Shown here in pieces: positions 10,668 to 22,389 of a DNA stretch of 64,000 bases (position 1 is its first letter; every line of letters begins with the position of its first letter). Position numbers and translations under genes: made by a program. This stretch comes from Euschistus heros (lineage: Eukaryota > Arthropoda > Insecta > Hemiptera > Pentatomidae). The notes beneath the pieces are model-generated. The model searched no databases, was not told the DNA's origin, and saw nothing but the letters and a program-made list of their open reading frames with translations. The stretch spans positions 1,221,001 to 1,285,000 of the forward strand of contig RCWM02000063.1 of NCBI GenBank assembly GCA_003667255.2, given 5' to 3'.

Positions 10668-12313
10668 CAGGGTGAGTATCTCTTAGTGAAAAAAAAAAAA
10701 ATTGGTTAAACTAGATCAAAAATGTAGCTAAATGCCGCAAATCTCACCTTTCTATTCCAATCCGTTGCAGATATATGATAAATCAAAGACTTTTTTGAGG
10801 AAATCACGTTTTTTCCCATAAAAACTGTAATATCTCCATTTTGTCTAAATATTTTTCAAATTTTGGCCACATTTTCAGATTTAGCATTAAATTTCCTATA
10901 AGAACAGAGTACACGTAACCTTGAATTTTACAAACTTGGTATCTAAAGAACAGCTTGATCTTCACCTTATTTAGGGAAGTCACAATGTCTTATTTACCTC
11001 AACGCTCACCGTTTTTCGTAAAAACTATCCACAAAACGTCAAATCTCACAAAAACTTACAAATTTAATCAGCTTTCGAATGATATGTTAAACGTAATGAT
11101 TTTGTTTCAATTTCATGGAGATATTTACTTTTGAAACCGAAAAAACATGGTGTTCTCATTTTGTATACAAATCAGTTACTTGGGTAAATAAAACATTATG
11201 ACAATCCCTTAATGAAAATGTGCATTTTAAACATAATAAACTCTTCATTGGAATAAAAAGCAAAGGAAAAAATGATTGTTTAATAGAAAATAAAGGAAAA
11301 CTGTCAATAAAGCGACACAACATCAGAGGATATGATATTATTACATTTATTTATTTATTATGTGATTTATGGCTAGATGAGTATCATTTTTACAGGGGAA
11401 GGCATTTCGACCATTCCTAATAACGATATACATGGATTGGTACAAATGCCATCCCCTGTAAAAACAGACTCATCTGCCCATAAAATTCACTTCAAAAAGT
11501 AGTATTCTTAGACACAATCTGCATTCAGAAGCTAACGGCAAAATTAAGGTCTATGTTCATTATCACTGGATTTTAAACATTACATTGAAAATCTAATAAA
11601 ATAAATCCTAAAAATAATAATAATAAATAAATGTAATAATATCATATCCTCTGATGTTGTGTCACTTTATTGACAGTTTTCCTTTATTTTCTATTAAACA
11701 ATCATTTTTTCCTTTGCTTTTTATTCCAATGAAGAGTTTATTATGTTTAAAATGCACATTTTCATTAAGGGATTGTCATAATGTTTTATTTACCCAAGTA
11801 ACTGATTTGTATACAAAATGAGAACACCATGTTTTTTCGGTTTCAAAAGTAAATATCTCCATGAAATTGAAACAAAATCATTACGTTTAACATATCATTC
11901 GAAAGCTGATTAAATTTGTAAGTTTTTGTGAGATTTGACGTTTTGTGGATAGTTTTTACGAAAAACGGTGAGCGTTGAGGTAAATAAGACATTGTGACTT
12001 CCCTAAATAAGGTGAAGATCAAGCTGTTCTTTAGATACCAAGTTTGTAAAATTCAAGGTTACGTGTACTCTGTTCTTATAGGAAATTTAATGCTAAATCT
12101 GAAAATGTGGCCAAAATTTGAAAAATATTTAGACAAAATGGAGATATTACAGTTTTTATGGGAAAAAAAAAACGTGATTTCCTCAAAAAAGTCTTTGATT
12201 TATCATATATCTGCAACGGATTGGAATAGAAAGGTGAGATTTGCGGCATTTAGCTACATTTTTGATCTAGTTTAACCAATTTTTTTTTTTTACACTAAGA
12301 GATACTCACCCTG
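10668..12313. mobile_element. Long foldback element derived from a Tc1/mariner transposon
   Basis: The left arm 10668-11356 (689 bp) and right arm 11624-12313 (690 bp) are inverted copies with only a few differences that I could spot. The tips read CAGGGTGAGTATCTCTTAGT and are bounded by TA on both sides (10666-10667, 12314-12315), which fits TA target duplication by the Tc1/mariner group. The central part holds two inverted remnants of one transposase stretch (see next entry). Transcription through the element would give an RNA hairpin of nearly 700 bp. It carries no intact transposase and is therefore non-autonomous. The high arm identity points to recent formation or arm conversion (inference). 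Confidence 0.85.
11340..11486. pseudogene. Two opposed remnants of a Tc1/mariner-type transposase catalytic segment
   Basis: On the plus strand 11360-11417 encodes CDLWLDEYHFYRGRHFDHS. On the minus strand 11489-11435 encodes ILWADESVFTGDGICTNP. Both resemble the 'W(S/T)DE..F' block around the second catalytic Asp of Tc1/mariner transposases. They are related to each other and face in opposite directions, so the foldback formed from two inverted copies that once included coding sequence. The plus copy sits at the end of an open frame starting at 11220, but nothing else of the protein remains. Confidence 0.5.
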
Positions 12314-12315
12314 TA

Positions 12316-14260
12316 TTTATTCTAATTACTCTAATCTTTGTTTTTTTTTTTTAAATACCGAGAATTCAGAATTAAAAATAAAATGTCTTTTTTCCTGAGC
12401 TAAGAAATTTCCTTGGAAATGTTGAGACTTAGATTTCATCAAGTTAGTTAGTACTAACCCCCTTTCGTTCTTTTTTTCCCCAGTTTTCGTTTTGTTGATT
12501 GCGTTAGGCCCTTAGGACTATATCTACATGTTTGATTCAATTTTTTAAATTAAGATATATATATATATATATATTTGAGCCATTAAGGTCCGACTATATT
12601 CATTAGTATAGGATTGCTGAATCAAACCTTTTCAGTTCAAACATTTAGTTCATTGTTTATTTTCTTTTATGTTGGTCTAATATTAAATAAATCTGTAAAA
12701 AAAAAGTAATAATTCTCTTTCATTGGTGGAGGAGTGGTTCGATGTCGTTACCTTAACTAGCTAAAACGATATCATTGTATACTGATTGGAATATTTAAAA
12801 TGATATTTCATAAAAAAATATTTTTGATGATATTTTTGGTCACCGATATTCTTTCGATACGAATCCCCAGTCTTGGTAGTAATTAGACCCAAATGGTAGG
12901 TTTATTGTTAAATGTAATTTAACATTTTTTAAATATTGAACATTCAAATACATACTTTTATTTTGTTTCAGGTATGTGGCCGTGTACTCAATGGGTTGTC
13001 AAACTTTTAACATTGAGCAAGTATTTTCTAGTTTATTTTAATAAAAATATTTCCAAATAAGTTTTAATATAATTTATCATGTCAATATATCGTCATCCCA
13101 GAATTATGTTGTGCTATATCTCAAAACTCTTGTTTTGGGAAATGAGATTTGAAGTTTATTTCTTAAAGTACTTTTTATTTTGGGATAATATCTAAATGCA
13201 TTTGCAGTTAAATATTGTCAGTATGTTAGATAATATTTTACTAAAACAAACTTATATCCTAACTGCATTGATTTAAAACTAAAACGATTTTATTCATTAG
13301 GATATAGAACAAAAATGACTATTTTTGCATAACCTTTAAAGAAATACGGGATATAGAACATTTTTAGATCAATAAATTGTTCTATATCCCTTTGAACTAA
13401 TTTCTTTTCAATTATTTCTTTTTAAGAATTTGGACAGTGTATTGTAATAAAAGTTCTTTTATTTTATATAAATTTTATTATTACAAAAAAGTAATAAAGA
13501 AGTAAAAAAAAATAAGCAAATGTAAATAAAGTGTAAGTATATAATTTATTTTATCTCTTTCGGTTTTGCTTTCCTTGACTTTGGAGTTGTTTCTGGTTTA
13601 TTTTATGGACATAAAACAAAATGAACGGTCTATAGAACACTTCAATTGCTCAAGCTATCAACAGAACAAGATAATTCTTTAAAGTAGGCACAAAACTTGG
13701 GTTATTGGACATTTATTTACTGAATACTCGATTATGGGCTAAGATAATACTGTTATTTAAATTGATATAGAAAAAGAATTATTTTTCTAAATTTTTGGAG
13801 TATATAACTCTATATACCCTGAAAATGGACTTAAAACAAGATAATTATGGGATGACGATATGGCTGTAGTGAAGATAAGGAAACATTGTGCTTTTATTAT
13901 CGTTTTCCTGAATTCTATAATTGCCGTTAGGTACTTCAAGCCCTTTTTATGAAGCACAACTTGACTAGTTTGTCTCAACGTAGAAATTAAAAACACTGCT
14001 TTGATTGTTAATAGTTAACTCGTCTTCAGGGTAATTTAATTTATCTACTTCTTCACAACAACCAGCGATATGCCCACAGTAATAGACAAAACATATTTAC
14101 ATATCAAATTTTATTTGACAAACAACTATTTATCAATTTATGGAGCGATATTTTAATATTTTCAAAAGAAAATGTAATCTCGGAGTCTCCTGGAAGTCCA
14201 TACTCCCATTACATTTTCTAGCCACCTCTTTTTTGCTCTCCTCAACTGAAACATATTTTA
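12316..14260. other. AT-rich DNA with a 13 bp perfect hairpin
   Basis: No gene supported. GGGATATAGAACA (13348-13360) and its exact complement (13378-13390) form a stem with a 17-base loop. GATATAGAACA recurs near 13301. These could be relics of a MITE. An AT microsatellite lies near 12555-12573. Confidence 0.4.
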
Positions 14261-14355
14261 GTCATCTCATTATTTAGAATTATCTTTTGGAGATCTCATT
14301 ATTATGAATTATCTTTTGGAGATCTCATTATTATGAATTATCTTTTGGAGATATG
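14261..14355. repeat. 29 bp tandem repeat, about 3 copies
   Basis: The unit TATCTTTTGGAGATCTCATT plus ATTATGAAT begins at 14281, 14310 and 14339 (last copy diverging after GGAGAT). A degenerate partial unit precedes it. Confidence 0.9.
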
Positions 14356-14359
14356 ATTA

Positions 14360-15720
14360 ATAATTGGCAATAAGTAATAAAAATGTATAATCAACTAATC
14401 ATGTTATATATAAACTCAAAAAAAGTAACGTCATAGGTTTTCTTTGTAGAACATTCTGCTTTTGAGTATTTCTTTTTTTTTATTCTAAAAGCTCAAAATT
14501 TTATTTATGCTATAGGAAGAAATGTTAAACTAGTTCACCATTAAAAATTACTTGCTTTAACGATGTTTACTGTGTTGATACTATTGATCTACGAGGTATG
14601 CGGACATTGTCGCATTTCCGAAGGACGGGCGGAAAGGGCTTAACCTGGATCCTGCTCTTAGGTATGATAATAATAAGCTCGATCAATTAGTTGGAAAGGA
14701 TTGGAAGGGAGAAAATCTCTTTCCTCAAAGAGAAATACCGCGACACATTTAGAAAAAGATAATTTTCCGTGAAAGGCTTATGGTTTGGATCTCGTGGAAT
14801 TATAGCAAGCAAAACAAGGAGCTTCTTGGGAGACCTGGGAGTGGAGGCGAGAGATATTGCAATGATGGCCGAAAATATAATGTTGTACTGTCTGGGCCTC
14901 ATCCACCATCACGACCTTCGTTTATAAAATATTTTCTTTTTGTAGTTTATATGTTTAAATGTGAATAAGTATATATTTGTTCGAAGAATACTTATATTTA
15001 AAAGGGAGAAAAAATAAATTATATACTAGAAAAATATAAGAAGTAGGGACTGTGTGGAAAATATTATGAAATATTATTTTGAAGATAGAATGTTTTCTTC
15101 ATTGGCTAGCAATAGGTTTTTATATTACTAAAGAACATCTCTCTTTCTTGAATCCAAACCTACCAGAGATAACAAAAGACAGCACTGATAAAAAAGAAAA
15201 AATGAATTAACGACAAATCCCACGAATCATAAATAGACTAGTCCTTTAATAACCTTTCAAAAGCAACATATTGCGCAATATCACTAAGTGAATTGCGCTC
15301 TGTTAGATTTATGTTTGACCGAGGGTTGTAAACATTACACCAGCAAAAGGAAACTTGAGAGCCTAAGTTAAAGCTATGTTCCCAGGTCGGACAATGTTTA
15401 AACTTATAATTAAGACAAACCTTACTCCTACTTACTCTCACCTGTTGAAAATTAGCAGTATGATATACTTACGCACTTAGCTAACGCCTACCTGGCAGTT
15501 AGCATACATGCATACACGTCATAACCCTTCTGGACTTCAGTAGACTTCTAAATAGGTTATAATGACAGGGGTTTTTATTTTCGCTAGAAACTTCAATGGA
15601 CTAAGGAGATTTGGTTAAAATATTGGTATTCCTTGTGAAGAGATAAGGCTTGTTGCTTTTAACAGTTAACAGTAACCAGTCACTGTTTTACTGGTGCGAA
15701 ATCTAGACGTAACCATTCAT
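14360..15720. other. Mostly unassigned; one candidate exon-like frame at 15238-15441 (minus)
   Basis: Nothing identifiable except a 67-codon minus-strand frame at 15441-15238 ending in TAG. It has balanced amino-acid composition (ends IAQYVAFERLLKD) and is preceded by TACTGCTAATTTTCAACAG, which looks like branch site plus 3' splice site. The same CAG|GTGAG also reads as a 5' donor, so the signal is ambiguous. I do not recognise the peptide. Confidence 0.2.
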
Positions 15721-16215
15721 TTGGCAACGTTCAAAGCTACCGACAAGTTATATAAGATATACATCACTCTGATTAGACCTATTTGTGCTTACGGAGTTGA
15801 GCTTTGCGTCTCCACAAAACCATCCAATTCATCTCGTATCCAATCCTTACAATCCAAAAAGCTACATGAAATCCTCCAATGCTTCTTACTTTATCACTTA
15901 TCTATGGAATAAACTTATCCATTAATCTTATAGATCTTAATAGTCCATATGTTGCAGATTTAGCCCAAACCAGATACCTATCCTTTCATAATAAGCTCCA
16001 TAACGACTCAAATCCACTAGTTTCTTAACGTGCTTCCTACTCCATCCCCGATAATCCTCCGAGGCGTCTGAAAAGAAGATGGCCTAGAGACTTTCTAGTG
16101 TAGAATTATTATTGAAGTGCTACTGATGAGTAGTTCTCTTCAAGTTTTGACATGTTATTATAATCTTTATGAAAACATTTACTTGATGTATATATTTTAT
16201 ACCATTGTAATTTTT
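15721..16215 (+). mobile_element. Jk LINE copy, 5' truncated
   Basis: Encodes, with frameshifts and stops, the Jk C-terminal stretch (TLIRPICAYGVELCVSTKPS, then SRIQSLQSK), continuing in another frame through the AQTRYLSFH-like segment to the family 3' UTR. It shares the variant TTATATAAGATATACATCAC with the copy at 23525, so these two belong to one subfamily. The 3' end abuts the RTE-type fragment on the opposite strand. Confidence 0.8.
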
Positions 16216-16234
16216 TTTGACACGAAACGGCCTT

Positions 16235-16890
16235 ATAGACCACGCGAATATCATCCCCTCCCAACTCTCCCCACACATTCCTTCCTCTTCTTCTCCTCCC
16301 ACCTCTTCTTCATTCTCTCAGACTGCATTCTTCTTTCTTCCTCGCTCCATACTCCCCTCCTCCAGGTACCCACAAGGACCTTTATTTCCCTTAGTTGTTC
16401 CCTATATCTCTTCCTATCGAAACAGTCGTGACTTGAAATCCCGAATTTCCCCATTTCTTTCTTCATTTGTTCGACCCACTCTTTCAGCTATTTCTTTTAG
16501 GGCGTCCAGCTGCCCTATTGCTTCATCCGCAGATTCCGCCAGGAGGGCATGATCATCAGCATACGCTAGGTTCCTAATTTTGTTCCCGCGCTATTTTTGA
16601 CCCACGATTCCTTCATTACTTTTTCCCGTACTACATTGAACAGTACCTGAGACAGACAATCCCCCTGCCTAAGCCCCGTCCTCACCAGAAAGGGCCCACT
16701 GATGACTCCTTGGAATTTCACCTTTGAGGTCGTGTTGGTCAGCGTCTGTTCTACCAACCTCCTTGTCTTTCCGTCCACTCCATACTCTTCCAGAATCCCC
16801 AGTAATGCCCTCCAATCCACAGAATCGTAGGCCTTCTTAAAGTCCACAAAGGAGATATAAAGATTCTTGTTCGCCCTGGAGTTGTAATAA
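16235..16890 (-). pseudogene. Reverse transcriptase fragment of an RTE-like LINE
   Basis: On the minus strand the RT core appears in order: ANKNLYISFVDFKKAYDSVD (motif A) from about 16885, GLRQGDCLSQVLFN (motif B) near 16650, then YADDHALLAESADEA (motif C, catalytic YADD) near 16550. A frameshift near 16580 separates motif C from the frame holding A and B. Sequence after motif C reads VGRTNEERNGEIRDFKS and decays into Glu/Arg/Lys-rich codons by about 16240. Compared with a complete LINE, the endonuclease, fingers and C-terminus are missing. It is more GC-rich than its surroundings. Confidence 0.85.
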
Positions 16891-17325
16891 TTTTTAAGTA
16901 GTTTCAGACTCAGAATTTGTTCCTGGCATGAATTTGTAAATTTTAATAAATGGATATAAAATAAAAAAAAAATGTTGATTAAAATTGGCCAGCCACAGGA
17001 AAGATCTTAAAGACTTAATGATTTTCCTGACTAATAAAACTAAGGGATCAAAATTAGCCAACTCACCCACTCCCTTGGTCCCTTTACTCTCAGCCCCCCA
17101 AGGTCCCGATATCTCTCAGAAGTCCTATTCACTTTGCTTCATTAGGGGAATATCCTCACGTTTGATTTCTTTTCTAACATTTTTAAAAATTTATGAAGAG
17201 TGATTGGCTAGAAAGGGGATTGTTCGATAATTGTAATTCTGAAAACATCTAAAATGTAAATTACCAAGCCTGTATTATTTATTATTGACAACGGGTTCTT
17301 CAAAACTTCAAGACATTTGACGATC
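16891..17325. other. Intergenic DNA, nothing recognised
   Basis: The 72-codon frame at 16985-17203 has no recognisable domain and no context. Confidence 0.35.
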
Positions 17326-17329
17326 CTCT

Positions 17330-18238
17330 TTATAGCCTCCATGAGCCTCCATATTAAGTGATTGTATTTTTGACTTCACAGCTTCGTTAGGAGTAGTTAG
17401 AAGGTAAACATACTAAAAGTCCCCGCCCCTGGGGGGTCAGCTAACGGTGGGGGGAGGAGAGGTGGTCTTATTTTGGGGTTTATCGATTATATCTAGAAAA
17501 TAGTGGATTTACGGAAAATATGCTACGTATCAAAATTAAATCTAATTAAATTTCCTATAAAATATTCTCTATGCATATTTGTCGAAATTCCAACGGTTTC
17601 CGAGATATGCATTATTAAAAATCGATGATTTTCGAAACAAAACTAATTTTTATCTCATATTATGCCAAACATTTTCTTCAATTGCCAAACACATGTCTAT
17701 GAAATTAAAGTAAATTTAATGCTCCACAACATTGATTCTGACATTTTTTCTGAGAAACGATCGTGGAATAGAAGGCACTAGAAACAAATGTTTGACAAAA
17801 ATGATTTTGTTTTTCTCGAAAATATTCGATTTTCAATAACGGATATCTCGGAAACCGTTGGAAGTTCGACAAATATATATAGAATTATTTTTATAGGAAA
17901 TTTAATTAGCTTTACTTAACATTTGAAACAATTTTTTTTAGAGTCCACCGTTTTTGATATATAATCGAAAAACACAAAAATGGGACCTTATTCCCACTCC
18001 CCCACCGTAAGCACATCCCCAGGGGCGGGGACTTAATATATTTACCTATTAACTGGCATTAGAACAATGTTGTGAAATGATTGTCATTCGTCCTCGACAC
18101 GTATGCAAATTTCCAAGTCTATCAGATTGAGGGGCGGGACTTTTAGTATGTTTACCTTCTAACTATTCCTAACGAAGCTGTGAAGTCAAAAATTATCGCA
18201 TATTTCATGGACTCTACAATGTGTTTATTTATTGGACT
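17330..18238. mobile_element. Foldback element FB, copy 1
   Basis: Long inverted repeat. The left arm contains GACTTCACAGCTTCGTTAGG, AAAAGTCCCCGCCCC and a G-rich CTAACGGTGGGGGGAGG. The right arm contains the complements of all three, ending near GCTGTGAAGTCAAAAATTAT and TTATTGGACTTA. Inner arm words such as CCAACGGTTTCCGAGATATG (17591) and CGGATATCTCGGAAACCGTT (17842) also pair, so the fold extends to a loop near 17650-17800. The right arm holds an extra ~100 bp partial duplication (18024-18135) with a second GGGGCGGGACTTTTAG-like word. Copy 2 is at 50259-50876. No coding capacity. Confidence 0.75.
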
Positions 18239-18239
18239 T

Positions 18240-18785
18240 ATGGGAAAAGCTAACAGGTGGTGATTGAATCTCAGTTTCGATTATTTCTTTACATTACCCC
18301 TTCCAGCCTAACACACTTCATATATATTCTGTGTAGCAAAGTGTTGATGGATTAAATTGTTTGTATGTTCATAGAATTGGTGAATGATGTTTAACAATTA
18401 AAAAAAAAGAATAAAGAATAAAAATTCCAATGGAAATAAGAAATGATTCATGTTTCCTAATTCTATTGATCTGTGAACTAGCATACCCCTTCGCATTTTC
18501 GCACGCTCTCATAAATAAAGAACTTGGGTTATTTTAACTAATAATTGAATCACATATGCTTATCGATAAAAACCTTGTATTGAAGTATGGAATTTAGCAG
18601 TATTTCTTCAATAATATTTTGACCCATGGCATTAATTTTTAACCTCTAAAAGTGCATTTATTAGGTGTTATGAAATGTACGTAAAAGCATAATTAGACAT
18701 CCGATTTGGCATAAATAATTTTATCAATCGATCTGGTTGGATTTTCATTTCTAACCATAAAAGTATTTTACAGTTTAGAAAACCT
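18240..18785. other. AT-rich DNA, nothing recognised
   Basis: No reading frame or repeat boundary supported. Confidence 0.4.
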
Positions 18786-18789
18786 CATT

Positions 18790-19200
18790 TCTGGAACTCT
18801 GAACCTTCCTAGAACTATGAAGATGTAGTTGAAATTTTTGCAAACTGTGTTGCAGAATGGCCACATGTTGGTCTATTTTTAAACTGCACATGGATCCACA
18901 TGTCGCTCTATATGTTTATAGCTTTTTTTATAACCATTGAATTGAAAATAAGTGAATGTTATCATAAGTGTCTAGCTCTATATAGTTCTGTAGCTTTGTA
19001 ACCTCTCTCGAATGGTACTCGCCACCTATCGGTCCATTATCTAACTTCACTGCGCACCATATATTTACCGCTATTTTATGGCAATCTTTAAATTGTGTTA
19101 TTGCTAAACCTTCCTTGTACTATGAAGACGATGTGGTTAAAATTTTGTACGGATTGGTTCTGTAATTTTGGTGGTTAGTGATCACAAACGAAAAAGTCTT
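18790..19200 (+). repeat. Non-coding LINE-tail-like repeat, two related segments
   Basis: CTGAACCTTCCTAGAACTAT with GAAGATGTAGTTGAAATTTT (18800-18840) and CTAAACCTTCCTTGTACTAT with GAAGACGATGTGGTTAAAAT (19100-19140) are diverged copies about 300 bp apart. The second continues GGATTGGTTCTGTAATTTTG, then TGATCACAAACGAAAAAGT, a style seen in 3' tails of RTE-type LINEs. Assignment is tentative. Confidence 0.35.
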
Positions 19201-19956
19201 GTCCTTTATATAGAATAGATACCATCATGCCTACCTCAAACCGAATAACTTATTTTTTATATTTTCACAATGGCTTATTACATTTCTTACCTTCCTGGTT
19301 TCCTCGCTTGTTGCTTTTTGTGTATAAAAAGAAGAAGATAAAAATGATAGATTGACAATAAAAATCAAAAGGTAAGGTCGAAAAAATAAAAATGAAGCTG
19401 GACCAAAGGCTAGAACCGAAGGAAAAAGGACCTTAGAGCTAACCCCAACGTAGGGAAGTTCCTTTTAAACCTTTCCCTTCGCGACCTTTCCCTTTCCTTC
19501 CAATAGAAGGGACCACAATGGATCCAGTCTCCCTTCAATGCCCTTCCTCATTTCCATATAAAATCCACTCACTCTCCTTCTAATCCATTTAACGGCTTCC
19601 ATAACACGTTTAACCCATGGAATCGTATTTGCTAGAGGATAGCAAATGTTATAACTTGCCTATCGTGACCCTACGATATTGGCAGAAACAGAAATAATTA
19701 CGCACTTTTCTAAGCCGTCTGAGCTGATATGACGAAAAGAAAACTATAACAAATGAATATGAACTAGTCAGCGATTAGTGGTTAATTAGTCGTCAAAAAG
19801 TCGGTTAACAAGTCGGCTATTTAAATCAATATTTCTATGGTTAAATATAGGTTGATTGAAAAAAACAAAACATTTTATTGATTATAATTTTGTTTGAGAT
19901 TCATCTTTACAGTTTTTTATTTATTCCGGGAATAGGAATACTTTTTATTTGTAACC

Positions 19957-20226
19957 AATTGAATGAGTCCGCCGAAAACGTTCTAACCGACAAACAAAAT
20001 TTTGAGTAATCAGTGAAAGAAAATCATAATATAAGTTCTTGTTAGTTTTGTAGGTAAGATTTTATATTCACATATTAATTTGTTATATTTACATGTATAA
20101 TAACATAATGGATGACTATATCTTATTATGCCGTACTATTTACGACTTCATACATTTAAAAACCTCTAAAATTGCCACTTCGGAAATTTTGTCGCTTAGA
20201 ACGTTTTTCAGCAGACCCATTCAATT
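19957..20226. repeat. Inverted repeat, likely MITE remnant
   Basis: The left arm (19957-20003: AATTGAATGAGTCCGCCGAA, AACGTTCTAACCGACAAA) pairs with the right arm (20182-20226: TTTTGTCGCTTAGAACGTTT, CAGCAGACCCATTCAATT). Arms are about 45 bp and the spacer about 180 bp. No flanking duplication was identified. Confidence 0.5.
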
Positions 20227-20229
20227 ATT

Positions 20230-22190
20230 GAACTTTCAGAAAGATTATGATATTCACAAAAAATAAATTTGATAACTTCTACAATACTGAATAATGAACT
20301 TACATAGCCTATTTTTTTTTTAAATCACAGTTGTGGTTTTATGTCAAAATTAAAAATATTAACCTTAACAGAAAGGAAAGTGCTATTTAACAATTTTCAA
20401 AGAGTTTATATACAATAAAATGTAGCTATTTTTGTGTAAGATATTAAAAATAAAAAATAGCTCTAAGTTACCCCCTTTCTTTTTTCCCACCTAATGGATG
20501 AGTTTGTGCTTGCCCACGTGCTGATTCTCCTTTTTTCGCAAACATCCGATCGCCTTGGACTTTCTGGAATTAATTTCCTTTTAGTTTAATCACAATGATT
20601 TCCGCTAACACTTGAAACATATTAATTCTTAACTTTTCTTCTTTCAATTAGCCGTACCACGATTCCATTGCCCAGTCTTTCACGAAGTGTCCAACGATAT
20701 AATTTATTCCTTTACTGTTAGTTGTGAACTCCCAAAATGCCAGAAGTCACTCAAAAGGCAAAGATCTTGTTCGAAAATATGTACACTAGTTATCAAACGG
20801 GACTTATAAGTTACTTATTTAATATTCGCTTTGTAACGTTCATCTTTCTATTTTCTTTTCAACAAAAATTTATATCCATTCTCTAGATTAGGTATGTTAA
20901 ATAATTTTTTTTTCTTCTAAATAATGTGGGTATATATTCGATAAATAAGAGGTATATATTCGACATTTAATTGCATACTTTACCCAACATATTTGCATAT
21001 GCTTGTGTATATTTTTCAGTTTGTATTGCATATAATTAACAGCTCTAGTGATAAAGGAGAAGAAATGAATATTTTCTGTTTGGTTTTGGTATAACAGCAT
21101 GTCCCCCCCCCCCTAATTGGCCTGAGAAAGGTTTGGTGAAACATCGTGGGAAGACATTGAAGTTGGCGATAAGGAGAGAGGTTGGAGCAGCCTCCTTCCA
21201 TAATTACTCCTCCCGCCTCCCAACTTTTATCTACAATTGTTTTACAAGTGTAACACTTCTTCGTGATAATATCCTACAGTGATTTGACGCTACCAACATT
21301 TTTTTTTTTTTAATATCGATTCTCAATTCTCAGTACTGATATCTAGGTTTGAAAATAAATAGCTGTTTCAAAACGTAATAAAAAAATAAATAAATTATAA
21401 AAGCAAATCAAATCAATGATGAATACAAGAAGAAATAATTTAGTAAACAACTAGTAATATTTATTAATTATAGCTGAAAGTACCCTGCTCCGCTACGGTT
21501 TAATATCATTAGGATGAAGGACAACTTAAATTAGTAAAAGTTAAGCTTATCGTTGATGATTATTATTACTTAAATAAACCTAAAGAATTCCATTCTTAGA
21601 ATAATTTCAATAAGTAAATTTGACAATTTGCAAAAGACAATTTTATGTTATTTTAAAAATCAGCTGTAGACACAGTGATAGATTCTCAATGTTGCAATAG
21701 ACTCATCTGAACTGAGAAAAAGGTATATTCTAGGTTCAAGGAATGAAATTCATAAATGCTAGGTACAACTTGTAAAATACAACTTGGGCCTGGTTGAGAA
21801 AAGCCGATTATCTTGTGACCGGAAAACTGAAGGAAGAGTAGTTGGGGACGTCGCTACTGTTGAGGTAATGTTGGTGGGTTGCTCGTAAGGAATATGTACA
21901 TCGAACTGGCCTTACATGTCATAACCAGAGAACATAAGTCTTTTAACCTCCTCTTTAACATAAGTATTTTAATAGCTTCTCGTCACGAAACAACTCAAAT
22001 TGTAAGGTTCTACCTCTGCAGCTACCATGAGGTCACAGAAAGTACCATATTAGAAGGTTTCGACATCGATCGTATTTTTGTGTGTTTAGAACTATAAGGA
22101 ACTTAATTTGTGGTCAAATTGTGCGGCTTAAACATCTAACATATTTTTTAACTTAACTTATGTCCATATACCATATGAGAATTAATCTAT
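20230..22190. other. AT-rich DNA, nothing recognised
   Basis: Frames at 20897-21201 (minus) and 21879-22097 (plus) lack recognisable domains. A C-rich patch lies at 21102-21112 and a T-run at 21299-21312. Confidence 0.35.
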
Positions 22191-22194
22191 TATT

Positions 22195-22385
22195 ATTCAT
22201 CCAATAAAAATTTTAATCGCACTTTTCGCGAATGAGCCGCGATCCAGGCCGATTTTTTAAATTCCTTTCTTAGCGAGCACCTACGGCCCTAGAGGAAGCT
22301 ACATATCGAATTTCATTCCAATCCGTTCGGTGGTTTCTGAGATTTCGTGCTAAATGAGTGAGTGGTATTTGACAAATATATAGTA
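22195..22385 (+). repeat. LINE 3'-tail-like repeat
   Basis: GC-richer patch with CATATCGAATTTCATTCCAA, TCCGTTCGGTGGTTTCTGAG and a TATATAG end. This phrasing is common in the 3' ends of RTE/Proto2-type LINEs of insects (family knowledge, not checked). No coding sequence. Confidence 0.35.
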
Positions 22386-22389
22386 GATA

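Noticed and set aside
14261..14355. Possible CRISPR-like array
   Set aside because: Head-to-tail 29 bp tandem repeat with no spacers, in a eukaryotic context.
16100..16140. CTGATGAGTAG words in Jk 3' UTRs as hammerhead cores
   Set aside because: No GAAA partner or stem II at a suitable distance.
16117..16552. Ser/Pro-rich plus frames of 104-111 codons
   Set aside because: Antisense to the RT fragment at 16235-16890; pyrimidine-rich because the other strand encodes Glu/Lys/Arg.
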